From assembly GCA_036787955.1 (NCBI GenBank), contig DAIQOI010000001.1, forward strand, positions 62,001-126,000: a DNA stretch of 64,000 nt, in the 5' to 3' direction. The DNA is from UBA2336 sp036787955. GTDB lineage: Bacteria > Bacteroidota > Bacteroidia > Cytophagales > Cyclobacteriaceae. Positions 44,947 through 54,248 of the stretch are shown in pieces (position 1 is the stretch's first letter; every line of letters begins with the position of its first letter). A program made the position numbers and the translations under genes. Below the pieces are notes generated by a model, which saw nothing but the letters and a program-made list of their open reading frames with translations, was not told the origin of the DNA and did no database searches.

Positions 44947-46797
44947 CTACCATCCGATGCCGTAGTCTTCGCCATGATTGCTGGATCCGCCCCACATGCT
45001 GCCGTGCTGCCAGTCGAAGTAGATGGCATTGATGGGGCCACTTGTGCGTTCGCGGTAGGAAAGGCGGTAACCCTTCTGCGCCAGCTCTTTGCGTATCCAC
45101 GCGGGCATCTGGCTGTTGAGAATCAGAGAGCCGGGCTGTTTTTCATGGTTGCCAAAGCTGGAGTACATCTGGTTGGTAATGAAGCTGGGTGCCTCGCAGG
45201 CCTCCTGTACAGTCATTCCGAACTCTACCACGTTCAGAAAAAACTGAATGAGTAACTGGTCCTGCTCGTCACCGGCCTGTTTGGCAAACGAGAGAAAAGG
45301 CTTTCCGTCTTTCAGCGCTAAGCTGGGTGTTAAGGTTACGCGGGGCCGCTTGCCGGGCTCTACCACGTTAAAAGGATTTTCCCTCTCATCAAGCACAAAG
45401 CTTTGCATGCGCTGGCTCATGCCAATGCCGGTGTTGCCGGCAATGCAGGCGGGCACCCATCCCCCGCTGGGAGTAATGGAAACCACCCAGCCTTCTTTAT
45501 CAGCTGCTTCAACAGATGTGGTACCTGCCGTAAAATCGCGCAGATATTCTTCGGTGATGGGCCGGTTCAGGCTGCTTTGCCTGTTGCCCCAGTTTTTCAG
45601 CAAATCGATGTAAGGGTTCACCTCTCCCTGAAAGGGATAGGGATCGCCCGGGCCGATGTTCGGATTGTTGAAGTCCGGGTTTATTAGCTTGGCTCTCTCC
45701 TTTGCATATTCTTTCGACAACAGGCCCTTCATGGGTTCAGCAGGCGGAAAGTACGGGTCGCCATAGTAAAAGTCCCGGTCGGCAAAGGCCAGGTTCATGG
45801 CCTGGTATAATGTGTGAATGTACCGGGTGGAATTGTACCCCATGGCTTTCAAATCGAAATTCTCCAGAATGTTCAGCGTTTGTAACATAACAGGACCTTG
45901 TGTCCATTGCTGCAGCTTATACACTTCTATTCCCTTATAGGTGGTCATCAAAGGTTCTTCGATCAGCACTTTCCAGTTGGCCAGATCCTGTTCGGTTATC
46001 AACCCCCCCTGTTCACGGCACCCGCGCACAAATTCTTTGGCAATGTCGCCCTTGTAAAAGCGATCGTATGCTGCATAAATTGCTTCCTTCCGCGACCTGC
46101 CCTTCTTCAATGCCTGCTGCTCTGCTTCTACCAGTTTTCTGAGCGTTTCGTATAAATCTTTCTGCACAAAAATTTCTCCCGGATAGGGTGCCTCTCGTTC
46201 TTCGCCTAAATGTGGCAGGAAAACTTTTTTAGAGTATGGCCATTCCTTGATTCGTGCTTTTTCTCTTTCGATGGAGTTGGCTGTTTGGGCTTCAATCGGA
46301 TAGCCCAGCGCCATTTCCATGGCCGGGGCCAGCACATCTTTCAGGCTCATCGTGCCGTATTCGGCCAGCATCACCATCAGTCCGCCGGGTGTACCCGGTG
46401 TTACCGCAGCCAGTGGGCCGTACTGGGGTGGATATTTCATGCCCTTGTCTTTGAAAAATTGTGCGGTTGCTCCGGTGGGTGCAACACCCAGTGCGTTAAT
46501 GGCTATTACCTTTTTGGTTTTCGGGTTGTAAATGAGCGCCTGCGTTTCCCCTCCCCAGCTCAGCACATCCCACATGGTGCACGTGGCCGCCAGCATGGCA
46601 CAGGCTGCATCAACGGCATTTCCTCCTCTGGTAAAGATCATGGCACCGGCTGTGGCGGCCAGTGGCTTGCCGGTGATGGCCATCCAGTGCTTACCGTGTA
46701 AAGGTGGCTTTTGCGTATTTACCGGCAACTGATTAAATGACTGTGCCAGCACATGAGCCACCGGCCATAACAATAAAATAAGGATGCGCATTTTCAT
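44947..46797 (-). CDS. Gamma-glutamyltransferase family protein
   Basis: A 616-residue secreted member of the Ntn-hydrolase GGT family that cleaves glutathione or gamma-glutamyl amides after self-processing. The start is set at ATG 46797 before a signal peptide (MRILILLLWPVAHVLAQS). The catalytic Thr is in AGTTSVEAADKEG, near residue 425. Family marks in the N-terminal half are the FTRGGNAVDAACAMLAATC and TGGxP-like GTPGGLMVMLAEYG. The C-terminal half has NTGIGMSQRMQSF and RVTLTPSLALKDGKPFL. The final region lacks the usual DPR motif, so the substrate could differ. Confidence 0.88.
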   Translation of the reverse strand: MKMRILILLLWPVAHVLAQSFNQLPVNTQKPPLHGKHWMAITGKPLAATAGAMIFTRGGNAVDAACAMLAATCTMWDVLSWGGETQALIYNPKTKKVIAINALGVAPTGATAQFFKDKGMKYPPQYGPLAAVTPGTPGGLMVMLAEYGTMSLKDVLAPAMEMALGYPIEAQTANSIEREKARIKEWPYSKKVFLPHLGEEREAPYPGEIFVQKDLYETLRKLVEAEQQALKKGRSRKEAIYAAYDRFYKGDIAKEFVRGCREQGGLITEQDLANWKVLIEEPLMTTYKGIEVYKLQQWTQGPVMLQTLNILENFDLKAMGYNSTRYIHTLYQAMNLAFADRDFYYGDPYFPPAEPMKGLLSKEYAKERAKLINPDFNNPNIGPGDPYPFQGEVNPYIDLLKNWGNRQSSLNRPITEEYLRDFTAGTTSVEAADKEGWVVSITPSGGWVPACIAGNTGIGMSQRMQSFVLDERENPFNVVEPGKRPRVTLTPSLALKDGKPFLSFAKQAGDEQDQLLIQFFLNVVEFGMTVQEACEAPSFITNQMYSSFGNHEKQPGSLILNSQMPAWIRKELAQKGYRLSYRERTSGPINAIYFDWQHGSMWGGSSNHGEDYGIGW

Positions 46798-46903
46798 GAC
46801 CATGGATTTAAAACCAGGTGAAAGTAAGGCGGGTTATGAAATTTTTCATCAGATTTTTTACAGCAAGCCGGCTCAGCGGACAACCGGTTGATTTAAACCG
46901 TTG

Positions 46904-46911
46904 TACATTTG
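46904..46911 (+). promoter_or_regulatory. Minus-7 box TACATTTG four bases before the first PNP gene
   Basis: Perfect TAnnTTTG with spacer AAGC to the ATG at 46916. Predicts a leaderless or near-leaderless mRNA. Confidence 0.55.
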
Positions 46912-46915
46912 AAGC

Positions 46916-47737
46916 ATGCTGGAGGCCATCCGCGAAGCATCGGATTTTATCAAAAACCGGATATCATTGCAACCGAAAGTTGCCGTTATACTGGGTACGG
47001 GCCTGGGCAACCAGCTATGCAAGGCAGTGACTGAAGTCCAGGTTATACCCTACGGCATCATACCCCATTTTCCACGCACCACCGTTGAATCGCACCAAGG
47101 CCAACTGATAGCAGGGAACCTGAGCGGCAAGCCTGTACTGATACTGCGTGGGCGTTGGCATTATTACGAAGGGTATGATATGTGGCAGATTGCCCTGCCG
47201 GTGCGTGTACTGAAAAAACTTGGTATTACGTACCTGCTTCTATCCAATGCAGCCGGTTGTGTAAAGGAAAGCTGGAAGAAGGGCGAGCTGATGTTGATAA
47301 CTGATCATATTGCACTGCATCCCGATAACCCGCTGCGGGGCATACACTACAAACAATTTGGCGAACGATTTGTAGATATGGGCATGCCCTATGATCCAAA
47401 GCTGATGCAACGCATGTGCAAACTGGCCGCCAGGCATAACATTGTGTTGCGCGAAGGCGTATATGCAGCTGTGCAGGGGCCTTCGCTCGAAACGCGTGCC
47501 GAATACCGGTTTCTTCGAATCATCGGCGCTGACGCCGTTGGCATGAGTACGGTGCCGGAAGTGATTGCGGCCGTTCAGGCGGGCATGCGTTGCTGTGCCG
47601 TTTCGGTTCTTACCAATGAGGCAAAAACCGATAAACCCAATCCGGTTTCACTTCAAGACATCATCCGCACCGCCCGGGAGGGCGAAAAAAACCTTGCCCT
47701 TTTGTTTACCAAACTGATCGAAAGCCTGAGGATTTAA
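46916..47737 (+). CDS. Purine nucleoside phosphorylase, first of two tandem copies
   Basis: A 273-residue PNP (trimeric, MTAP/PNP superfamily) that cleaves purine nucleosides with phosphate. The phosphate loop VILGTGLGN is at about 24-32, SHQGQL is near 60, and GRWHYYEGY is near 84. The Glu of AVQGPSLETRAEYR and the Met of VGMSTVPEVI are conserved. The base-recognition segment is VLTNEA (Asn). In family terms that Asn favours 6-oxopurines. The second copy has Asp there. The two genes are 10 bases apart. Confidence 0.92.
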   Translation: MLEAIREASDFIKNRISLQPKVAVILGTGLGNQLCKAVTEVQVIPYGIIPHFPRTTVESHQGQLIAGNLSGKPVLILRGRWHYYEGYDMWQIALPVRVLKKLGITYLLLSNAAGCVKESWKKGELMLITDHIALHPDNPLRGIHYKQFGERFVDMGMPYDPKLMQRMCKLAARHNIVLREGVYAAVQGPSLETRAEYRFLRIIGADAVGMSTVPEVIAAVQAGMRCCAVSVLTNEAKTDKPNPVSLQDIIRTAREGEKNLALLFTKLIESLRI

Positions 47738-47747
47738 TTTTTAAACT

Positions 47748-48563
47748 ATGCTAAAAGAAATCAATGAAGCCGTGGCCTACCTGCAGAAGCGCGGCATTAC
47801 CAAACCCGAAGTGGGTGTAATTCTCGGCACTGGCCTGGGCAACCGCTTTGTGGAAGAAATTCAATCACCGGTCATTGTCAATTACAACTCCATTCCCTAT
47901 TTCCCGATTTCTACAGTCGAGTATCATAAAGGGCGGCTCATTTACGGCATGGTAAAAGGTAAAAAGGTGCTGGCCATGCAGGGCCGGTTTCATTACTACG
48001 AGGGTTACAGCCTGAAACAGGTTACCATGCCGGTACGGGTAATGAAACTGCTGGGTATTGAATACCTGCTCATTTCCAATGCTGCCGGCAACCTGAACCT
48101 GAGATGGAAAAAAGGTCAGCTCATGCTGCTCAATGACCATATCAGCCTGTTGCCCGACAATCCGTTGAGGGGCGAAAACTACGATATTTTCGGTCCCCGC
48201 TTTCCGGATATGAGCGCCCCGTATTCGCCACAACTCAATAAGAAACTCAGGCAAATTGCCCGCAGGCTGAAGATCAAGCTCAATGAAGGTATCTACGTGG
48301 CTGTTCAGGGACCCAACCTGGAAACGCGGGCCGAGTACCGTTTCCTGCGGCAGATTGGTGCCGATGCCGTGGGCATGAGCACCGTACCCGAAGTAATTGT
48401 GGCCAACCACATGAGCCTGCCCTGTTGTGCTATTTCCGTGCTTACCGATGACTGCGACCCGGATAACCTGGAACCGGTGAACATCGAAAGCATTGTAAAG
48501 GTGGCCGCAAAGGCCGAGCCTTTGCTTACCCGCCTATATATTAACTTGATTAATGAACTATAG
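47748..48563 (+). CDS. Purine nucleoside phosphorylase, second of two tandem copies
   Basis: A 271-residue paralogue of the gene just upstream, with the same motifs (ILGTGLGN, EYHKGRL, GRFHYYEGY, QGPNLETRAEYR, GMSTVPEV). It differs at the base-specificity position: VLTDDCDPDN, with Asp in place of Asn. This Asp-containing form resembles the PNPs common in Bacteroidota. The pair lies in one transcription unit under the box at 46904. A single substitution at the equivalent Asn in human PNP is known to raise activity on adenosine-type bases, so the two copies may divide substrates. Confidence 0.92.
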   Translation: MLKEINEAVAYLQKRGITKPEVGVILGTGLGNRFVEEIQSPVIVNYNSIPYFPISTVEYHKGRLIYGMVKGKKVLAMQGRFHYYEGYSLKQVTMPVRVMKLLGIEYLLISNAAGNLNLRWKKGQLMLLNDHISLLPDNPLRGENYDIFGPRFPDMSAPYSPQLNKKLRQIARRLKIKLNEGIYVAVQGPNLETRAEYRFLRQIGADAVGMSTVPEVIVANHMSLPCCAISVLTDDCDPDNLEPVNIESIVKVAAKAEPLLTRLYINLINEL

Positions 48564-48721
48564 TCTTTATTTATCGGCTGCCTATGATCTCGTCAACACC
48601 ATGCCGGGCAACGGAGAAGATGGCATTGGGGATAAATGGCAAGAAAAATAAACTTACCCGCGAAAAACTGGTGTATTTGCAAGTAATGAAATTGGGTTCT
48701 ATAAGCTCGTTGAGCTGAATA

Positions 48722-51538
48722 TCACAAAAGTTTGTTTTTCAGAAATTCAGCTGTATAACTTCCTTTTGCTTTTCTTATCATCTCTTCCGGTGTACCTGCA
48801 AAAACAATCTGACCTCCTGCTTTTTCGCCTCCTTCCGGGCCCAGGTCAATAATCCAGTCGGCACATTTTATGACTTCCAGATTATGCTCAATGATGATGA
48901 CCGTATGCCCGCGGTTAACCAAAGCATCAATCGAATTGAGCAGTTTGCGGATGTCGTGAAAGTGCAACCCGGTAGTGGGCTCATCAAAAATAAAAACAAT
49001 GTGCCCTTCGTGCACGGGTTTGCCCAGGTAGGAGGCCAGCTTTACACGTTGCGCCTCGCCACCGCTTAGCGTATCCGATGGTTGGCCGAGTTTAACATAA
49101 CCCATGCCTACATCATACAACGGCTGGATTTTATCGCGAATGGATTTTTTGTCAGAAAAAAATTCCAGCGCCTCTTCCACGGTCAAATCCAGCACATCGG
49201 CAATGCTTTTTCCCTTGTAAGTAACTTCCAGTATCTCTGGTTTAAACCGCTTTCCATGACAACTTTCGCATTTCAGGTGTATGTCGGCCATGAACTGCAT
49301 TTCTATCGTAATCATCCCTTCGCCCTCACAGGTTTCACAGCGCCCGCCTTCTACATTAAATGAGAAATAGGCCGGTGTATAGCCGCGTTGTTTTGCCACA
49401 GGTTGTTCGGCAAACAGGTGCCGTATGGCATCATAGGCCTTGATGTAGGATACCGGATTGGACCGGGAAGATCGGCCGATGGGATTCTGATCAACAAATT
49501 CCACCCGGGTGATGGTCTGCACTTCGCCTTCCAGCCGGTCGAATTTACCGGGCGCATCGGAAGATAGCCCCAGAGCGCGGCAGAGGGCCGGATATAAAAT
49601 TTTCTTCACCAGCGTGGATTTGCCCGATCCACTTACGCCCGTAACCACGGTGAGTACGCCTAACGGAAATTGCGCGGTAATATTCTTTAGGTTGTTTTCG
49701 CGCGCACCCCTGATGATAACGCTGTCCTTCCATTTTCTTCTGCGTGCAGGCAACTCAATTTTTTCTTTGCCGGTCAGATACCTTGCTGTGTATGAATGAT
49801 GTGCGTGAACCAGTTCGTCAAATTTTCCCTGAAAAACCAGCTGACCTCCATGCGCACCGGCTTCCGGCCCGATGTCAATCAGCTCATCGGCTGCCCGCAT
49901 GATTTCTTCTTCGTGCTCTACGACTATTACCGTATTGCCCTGATCGCGCAGCGACAGCAGCACTGCTACCATGCGGGCCGTGTCGCGCGGATGCAGCCCG
50001 ATACTCGGTTCATCGAGGATGTACATGGAGCCCACCAGCGCGCTGCCCAGTGAAGTGGCCAGCTTGATGCGTTGGTACTCCCCGCCCGACAAAGTAGAGG
50101 TAAGCCGGTTGAGCGTGAGGTAGCCCAATCCCACCTGCATCAGGTAATCCAGCCGGTTGTTGATTTCGGTTAATATGCGGGATGCAATTTTTTGCTCGTG
50201 TTCGGGCAGCACAAGCGATTTGAAAAAAGCCGATACCTCGTCAACGGGCATCAGTACCAGGTCGGTAATGGAAGTGCCGTTAATTTTTACATACTGTGCA
50301 TCCTTGCGCAATCGCGTACCGCGGCAGTCGGGACACGTGGTGCGGCCACGGTACCGCGACAGCAACACCCGGTACTGTATTTTATGCAGCTTTGATTCGA
50401 CATAGCTAAAGAAATCATCAATGCCTGAAATTTTTGAATCGCCTTTCCACAACAGTTCTTTTTCCGCTGCACTGAGCTGATGATAAGGGCGATGAACAGG
50501 AAATTTTTCTGCCGCATGGCGGATAAAATCCTTCAACCACTCGCGCATGCCTTCGCTGCGCCACGGGGCTACAGCGCCTTCAAAAACCGAAAGCGACTTA
50601 TCGGGAATAACCAGGTCTTCGTCAATACCCAGCACATGACCGAACCCTTCGCAGGTGCGGCACGCCCCATAGGGGTTGTTGAAGCTGAAAAAATTAACCG
50701 AAGGTTCGGTGAAGCTTATGCCATCGGCCTCAAAGCGATCGGAAAAGCGCAGTACTTCCCCACCTTCCACATGAACCCAGCATTCATCATGTCCTTCATA
50801 AAAGGCCGTTTGTACCGAATCGCTCAGCCGGAAGCACAGATCTTCATCATCGGGGCGTACAACTGCGCGATCAATAACTACTTCAACAGCCGTGCGAGCC
50901 GGTAATTTCTTTTGCTCCAGCAGCTCTTCAATCATCATCACGTTGCCGTCCAGCAAAACGCGCGAAAATCCTTTGCTAATCAGCAGGCCCAGTTCATCTT
51001 TAAGTTTCCTGCCCTTACCGATGGCAAGGGGGGCCGTTATGGTTATGCGCGTGTCTGCCGGCAGGCTGTTGATGGCATTTACCACATCGGTTACGGTGTG
51101 GCGTTTTACTTCTGTGCCGCTTACCGGAGAGATGGTTTTTCCGATACGGGCAAACAGCAACTTGAGGTAGTCGTATATTTCGGTGGTAGTGCCTACAGTA
51201 GAGCGCGGGTTGCGGGCGGTTACTTTTTGTTCAATGGCAATGGCAGGCGATACACCGCGGATGTAGTCCACATCGGGTTTTTCCATGCGCCCCAGGAACT
51301 GCCGCGCATAGGCGCTCAGGCTCTCCACATACATGCGCTGACCCTCGGCAAACAGGGTGTCGAAGGCAAGGGACGATTTGCCCGAACCCGAAAGGCCGGT
51401 AATCACCACCAGCTTGTTCCGCGGTATGGCTACACTCAGGTTTTTCAGGTTGTTAACCCGAGCACGCCTGATGATGATGTATTCCCGCTGGTCCAGTTCA
51501 TCCAGTACGGTTTCGGTATCAACAGGCTTTATCCGCAT
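48722..51538 (-). CDS. uvrA: Excinuclease ABC subunit A
   Basis: A 938-residue UvrA, the damage-sensing ATPase of nucleotide excision repair. The first nucleotide-binding domain starts with Walker A GLSGSGKSSLAFDTLF near residue 45, and its signature is LSGGEYQRIKLA. The second has GVSGSGKSTL and LSGGEAQRVKLA, followed by FDEPTTGLH. Zinc-finger pairs are CRTCEGFG, CPDCRGTR, CETCEGEG and CESCHGKR. The usual length and the two Walker pairs are intact. No uvrB or uvrC lies in the window. Confidence 0.98.
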   Translation of the reverse strand: MRIKPVDTETVLDELDQREYIIIRRARVNNLKNLSVAIPRNKLVVITGLSGSGKSSLAFDTLFAEGQRMYVESLSAYARQFLGRMEKPDVDYIRGVSPAIAIEQKVTARNPRSTVGTTTEIYDYLKLLFARIGKTISPVSGTEVKRHTVTDVVNAINSLPADTRITITAPLAIGKGRKLKDELGLLISKGFSRVLLDGNVMMIEELLEQKKLPARTAVEVVIDRAVVRPDDEDLCFRLSDSVQTAFYEGHDECWVHVEGGEVLRFSDRFEADGISFTEPSVNFFSFNNPYGACRTCEGFGHVLGIDEDLVIPDKSLSVFEGAVAPWRSEGMREWLKDFIRHAAEKFPVHRPYHQLSAAEKELLWKGDSKISGIDDFFSYVESKLHKIQYRVLLSRYRGRTTCPDCRGTRLRKDAQYVKINGTSITDLVLMPVDEVSAFFKSLVLPEHEQKIASRILTEINNRLDYLMQVGLGYLTLNRLTSTLSGGEYQRIKLATSLGSALVGSMYILDEPSIGLHPRDTARMVAVLLSLRDQGNTVIVVEHEEEIMRAADELIDIGPEAGAHGGQLVFQGKFDELVHAHHSYTARYLTGKEKIELPARRRKWKDSVIIRGARENNLKNITAQFPLGVLTVVTGVSGSGKSTLVKKILYPALCRALGLSSDAPGKFDRLEGEVQTITRVEFVDQNPIGRSSRSNPVSYIKAYDAIRHLFAEQPVAKQRGYTPAYFSFNVEGGRCETCEGEGMITIEMQFMADIHLKCESCHGKRFKPEILEVTYKGKSIADVLDLTVEEALEFFSDKKSIRDKIQPLYDVGMGYVKLGQPSDTLSGGEAQRVKLASYLGKPVHEGHIVFIFDEPTTGLHFHDIRKLLNSIDALVNRGHTVIIIEHNLEVIKCADWIIDLGPEGGEKAGGQIVFAGTPEEMIRKAKGSYTAEFLKNKLL

Positions 51539-51596
51539 ACGGCATGAACCGCGATTATGACGATATGTTTAAGAATTCCCGACAACAATAGGCTTT

Positions 51597-51971
51597 TCAG
51601 TTGTCAAAGTCGGGGTCGTAACTGGCTTCGCGGCTGCTGCGGTGACGGGTCCCGTCATCGTAAGAGTCGTCATCATCTGAACCGTAATCGTCCGAAGTGC
51701 CGAAATCATCTTCTTCCGAATTATCAAATTCCTGCGGTTCAGCCGTTTCCATTTCATATTCGCCTTCGCTGTTTTTGGTGGCGGGTATCTTTACCAGAAT
51801 GGTGGCATCTTCCGTTTCCAGCGGAAACACGAAAATCGGTTCATTGCGGGCATTGGTGATGCGCGTGATGGATGACTCATACCCATTGGGGTATTGCTTT
51901 TTCAGCAATTCACGCAATTCATCGCTTAAGTTTTCCAGACTTTTTATGAGACGTTTTTTTGTTCCTGCCAT
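51597..51971 (-). CDS. Hypothetical protein with a strongly acidic C-terminus
   Basis: A 124-residue protein. The start is ATG 51971, where MAGTKKRLIKSLENLSDELREL begins a helical segment. Residues 40-80 look structured (SSITRITNARNEPIFVFPLE), and about 85-115 are mostly Asp/Glu/Ser (EEDDFGTSDDYGSDDDDSYDD). The acidic tail may be intrinsically disordered and nucleic-acid-mimicking. No family is recognised. It lies upstream of uvrA on the same strand. Confidence 0.7.
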   Translation of the reverse strand: MAGTKKRLIKSLENLSDELRELLKKQYPNGYESSITRITNARNEPIFVFPLETEDATILVKIPATKNSEGEYEMETAEPQEFDNSEEDDFGTSDDYGSDDDDSYDDGTRHRSSREASYDPDFDN

Positions 51972-52145
51972 AGGGGTTACCAAACCAAAAAATCGGCAAC
52001 AAATACCAAAAGAAAATCCTTTCGAGGCAAGAATTTTGCAGATTTTTTTGCAGTAAAACCGAAAGTATTTATCTTTTCACCCCGTTTAACCCTAACCCAT
52101 CGCAATATCGAGCAGCATCTCTACGTTACCTAAACGTGAGAACGA

Positions 52146-52799
52146 ATGACAGCCAAACCATGCAGCGACAGCGAGTTGCTGTTGCGCTTTAAACAAGGTA
52201 ACGAAGAGGCTTTTGCCATGTTGCTTCACCGCCACAAATCGCGCCTGTACACCGCTATTTACCTGATTGTAAAAGACCGGTATGTGGCCGAAGATTTACT
52301 GCAGGAAACCTTCATCAAAGCTTTGAATACCATCCGCAACGGGGGCTACACCGATGAGGGGAAATTTGCCTCCTGGATAGGCCGGATTGCTCATAACCTG
52401 GCAGTTGACCATTACCGCAAATCCAGGCGCTACCCGGAAATTATTTTACAGGATGGCAGTGTATTGTTCAATACATTGTCCTTTGCCGATGTCAGTACGG
52501 AAGACCAGCAGATCTGGAGGGATAACCGGGTCCGGCTCCGCCAGCTGATTAAAGAACTCCCAACCGAGCAGAAGCAGGTACTCATCATGCGCCACTATTT
52601 GAAAATGAGCTTTCAGGAAATTGCCGACCGCACCGGGGTGAGCATCAACACGGCCCTGGGGCGTATGCGGTATGCGCTGATTAACCTGCGCAAAATGATG
52701 ATGAAAAACCCGCGTGCCTATGATAAAAACGTTTACCCCAACCGATCTGATCAGGTATCTGTACCACGAGACTACGGAGGAAGAGAACCGGGAGATTGA
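52146..52799 (+). CDS. ECF-type RNA polymerase sigma factor
   Basis: A 217-residue sigma-70 family protein. Region 2 covers about 10-80 (FAMLLHRHKSRLYTAIYLIVKDRYVAEDLLQETFIKAL). Region 4 covers about 130-180 (LPTEQKQVLIMRHYLKMSFQEIADRTGVSINTALGRMRYALINLRKMM). The last 25 residues are read from a stretch that also encodes the following small gene in another frame. It should direct transcription of an unknown regulon. Confidence 0.93.
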   Translation: MTAKPCSDSELLLRFKQGNEEAFAMLLHRHKSRLYTAIYLIVKDRYVAEDLLQETFIKALNTIRNGGYTDEGKFASWIGRIAHNLAVDHYRKSRRYPEIILQDGSVLFNTLSFADVSTEDQQIWRDNRVRLRQLIKELPTEQKQVLIMRHYLKMSFQEIADRTGVSINTALGRMRYALINLRKMMMKNPRAYDKNVYPNRSDQVSVPRDYGGREPGD

Positions 52800-52941
52800 A
52801 TCGGCCCTGCTCTGTGATGCCGACCTGCGCCAGCAGTACCACGAACTGAAAGAAATTTTAGCTGGCCTTAATGAAGCTCTGCTGAGCCCCCCTGATGATG
52901 TAGTTTCGAAAGTAATGAGCCAATTGCGCAGCAAGGTATAA
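52720..52941 (+). CDS. Small protein overlapping the sigma-factor gene
   Basis: A 73-residue protein that begins MIKTFTPTDLIRYLYHETTEEENREIESALL. It is in a different frame from the sigma gene and overlaps its last 80 bases. The DLIRYLYHETTEEENREIE pattern recalls short proteins commonly found after this sigma factor in Bacteroidota, resembling the cytoplasmic start of anti-sigma factors but without a membrane anchor. Probably cotranslated with the sigma factor and possibly binds it. GTG at 52714 is an alternative start. Confidence 0.75.
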   Translation: MIKTFTPTDLIRYLYHETTEEENREIESALLCDADLRQQYHELKEILAGLNEALLSPPDDVVSKVMSQLRSKV

Positions 52942-53002
52942 GCAGACAGCATCGTTATTCCTTCTGCTCGGAAAAACAGACGGGATATTCCTTACTTTGC
53001 AT

Positions 53003-54193
53003 GTGCAGGTACTTATCTTACATCAGTTTTTCAACACTCCCGAAAAAGGTGGCCCGCTGCGCTCTTACTATCTGGCCACAGCACTAAAACAAGCCGGGTT
53101 TACGGTACATGTGGTTACCACGCACAATCAACCAGGCTACCTGAAAGCAGATGTGCATGGAATGGACGTACATTACCTGCCCATAACCTATAATAACCGG
53201 TATGGTTTTTTCCGAAGGGTTTACTCTTTTCTGCAGTTTGTTATCCGCATAATTACTCAGGCATCGCAATACAGAAATGCAATCATCTGTTATGCCATAT
53301 CAGCACCCTTAACCACAGGTATTGCAGCCATGGTGCTCAAATGGCGATATGGCATTCCCTACGTTTTTGAAGTAGGCGACTTATGGCCCGAAGCACCCGT
53401 GCAGCTGGGCATCATCCGCAATACTTTGCTTAAACAAGCACTGTACCGGCTGGAAGCAATCATTTATCGCAGCAGCTTGTCGGTGGTTGCCTTGTCACCG
53501 GCAATTGCTTCCAATATAAAAAAGCGTTTTCCTGCGCTTACGGTTCACGAATTACCCAACATGGCCGATACGGATTTTTATCAGCCCGGAACCGATCATC
53601 AGCTGAAAAAAAAATATGGTGTGCAAAATTCACTGGTCATTTCCTACATCGGCACGTTAGGGCTGGCGAATGGCTTGTTTTTCTTGTTAAATTGTGCGGA
53701 GGCTTGCGCAAATATCAATTTGCCCGTAACCTTTATTCTCTGTGGTGACGGGGCCCAAAAAGAAGCGCTTCAGCAAGCAACCAGTAAGCGCAACCTGCCG
53801 AATATACTCTTCCTGCCATATCAGAACCGCGAAGGTGTGCGCGAAGTATTCCGGATAACGGATGTGGCCCTGATTTCCTTTCTGCCGCTGCCTGTACTGG
53901 AAACCGGTTCGCCCAACAAGTACTTCGATGCGCTGGCAGCCGGAAAAGCAGTTGTGGTAAATTTTGGAGGGTGGATTAAACAGGAAGTTGAACAAACCGG
54001 ATGCGGATTTTTTGCCGCTGACGCGGACTCATTTGTAAAGCAGATTCGGTCTTATGTGGAAGATGAAGCCCTGCTGAAAAAGGCCCAGCAGGCAGCGCGG
54101 CAACTGGCTTTTAACTATGTCCGAACAACCTTGAGCGAAAAATTTGTACAACTGATTCAGAAAGAAACAGGCGCCCGAAAACGCCCCGGATGA
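53003..54193 (+). CDS. Glycosyltransferase family 4 protein
   Basis: A 396-residue GT-B glycosyltransferase. The start is taken at GTG 53003, giving MQVLILHQFFNTPEKGGPLRSYYLA, the usual family opening; the alternative TTG at 52997 lies inside a TTACTTTG promoter-like box. The N-terminal domain has VFEVGDLWPE. The C-terminal nucleotide-sugar-binding domain starts about residue 205 (SYIGTLGLANGLFFLL), and the Glu-containing GSPNKYFDALAAGKAVV is its E-x7-E-like motif. It likely acts in cell-surface polysaccharide or glycan assembly. No neighbouring glycan genes are present, so the acceptor is unknown. Confidence 0.88.
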   Translation: MQVLILHQFFNTPEKGGPLRSYYLATALKQAGFTVHVVTTHNQPGYLKADVHGMDVHYLPITYNNRYGFFRRVYSFLQFVIRIITQASQYRNAIICYAISAPLTTGIAAMVLKWRYGIPYVFEVGDLWPEAPVQLGIIRNTLLKQALYRLEAIIYRSSLSVVALSPAIASNIKKRFPALTVHELPNMADTDFYQPGTDHQLKKKYGVQNSLVISYIGTLGLANGLFFLLNCAEACANINLPVTFILCGDGAQKEALQQATSKRNLPNILFLPYQNREGVREVFRITDVALISFLPLPVLETGSPNKYFDALAAGKAVVVNFGGWIKQEVEQTGCGFFAADADSFVKQIRSYVEDEALLKKAQQAARQLAFNYVRTTLSEKFVQLIQKETGARKRPG

Positions 54194-54248
54194 TGAAAAA
54201 AGCAGGGAGGTTTCGGAGGTTTATTCTTTAAAACCCTATCTTTCCACT

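Noticed and set aside
52997..53002. TTG start for the glycosyltransferase
   Set aside because: It lies inside a TTACTTTG promoter-like box, and the GTG at 53003 gives the usual family N-terminus.
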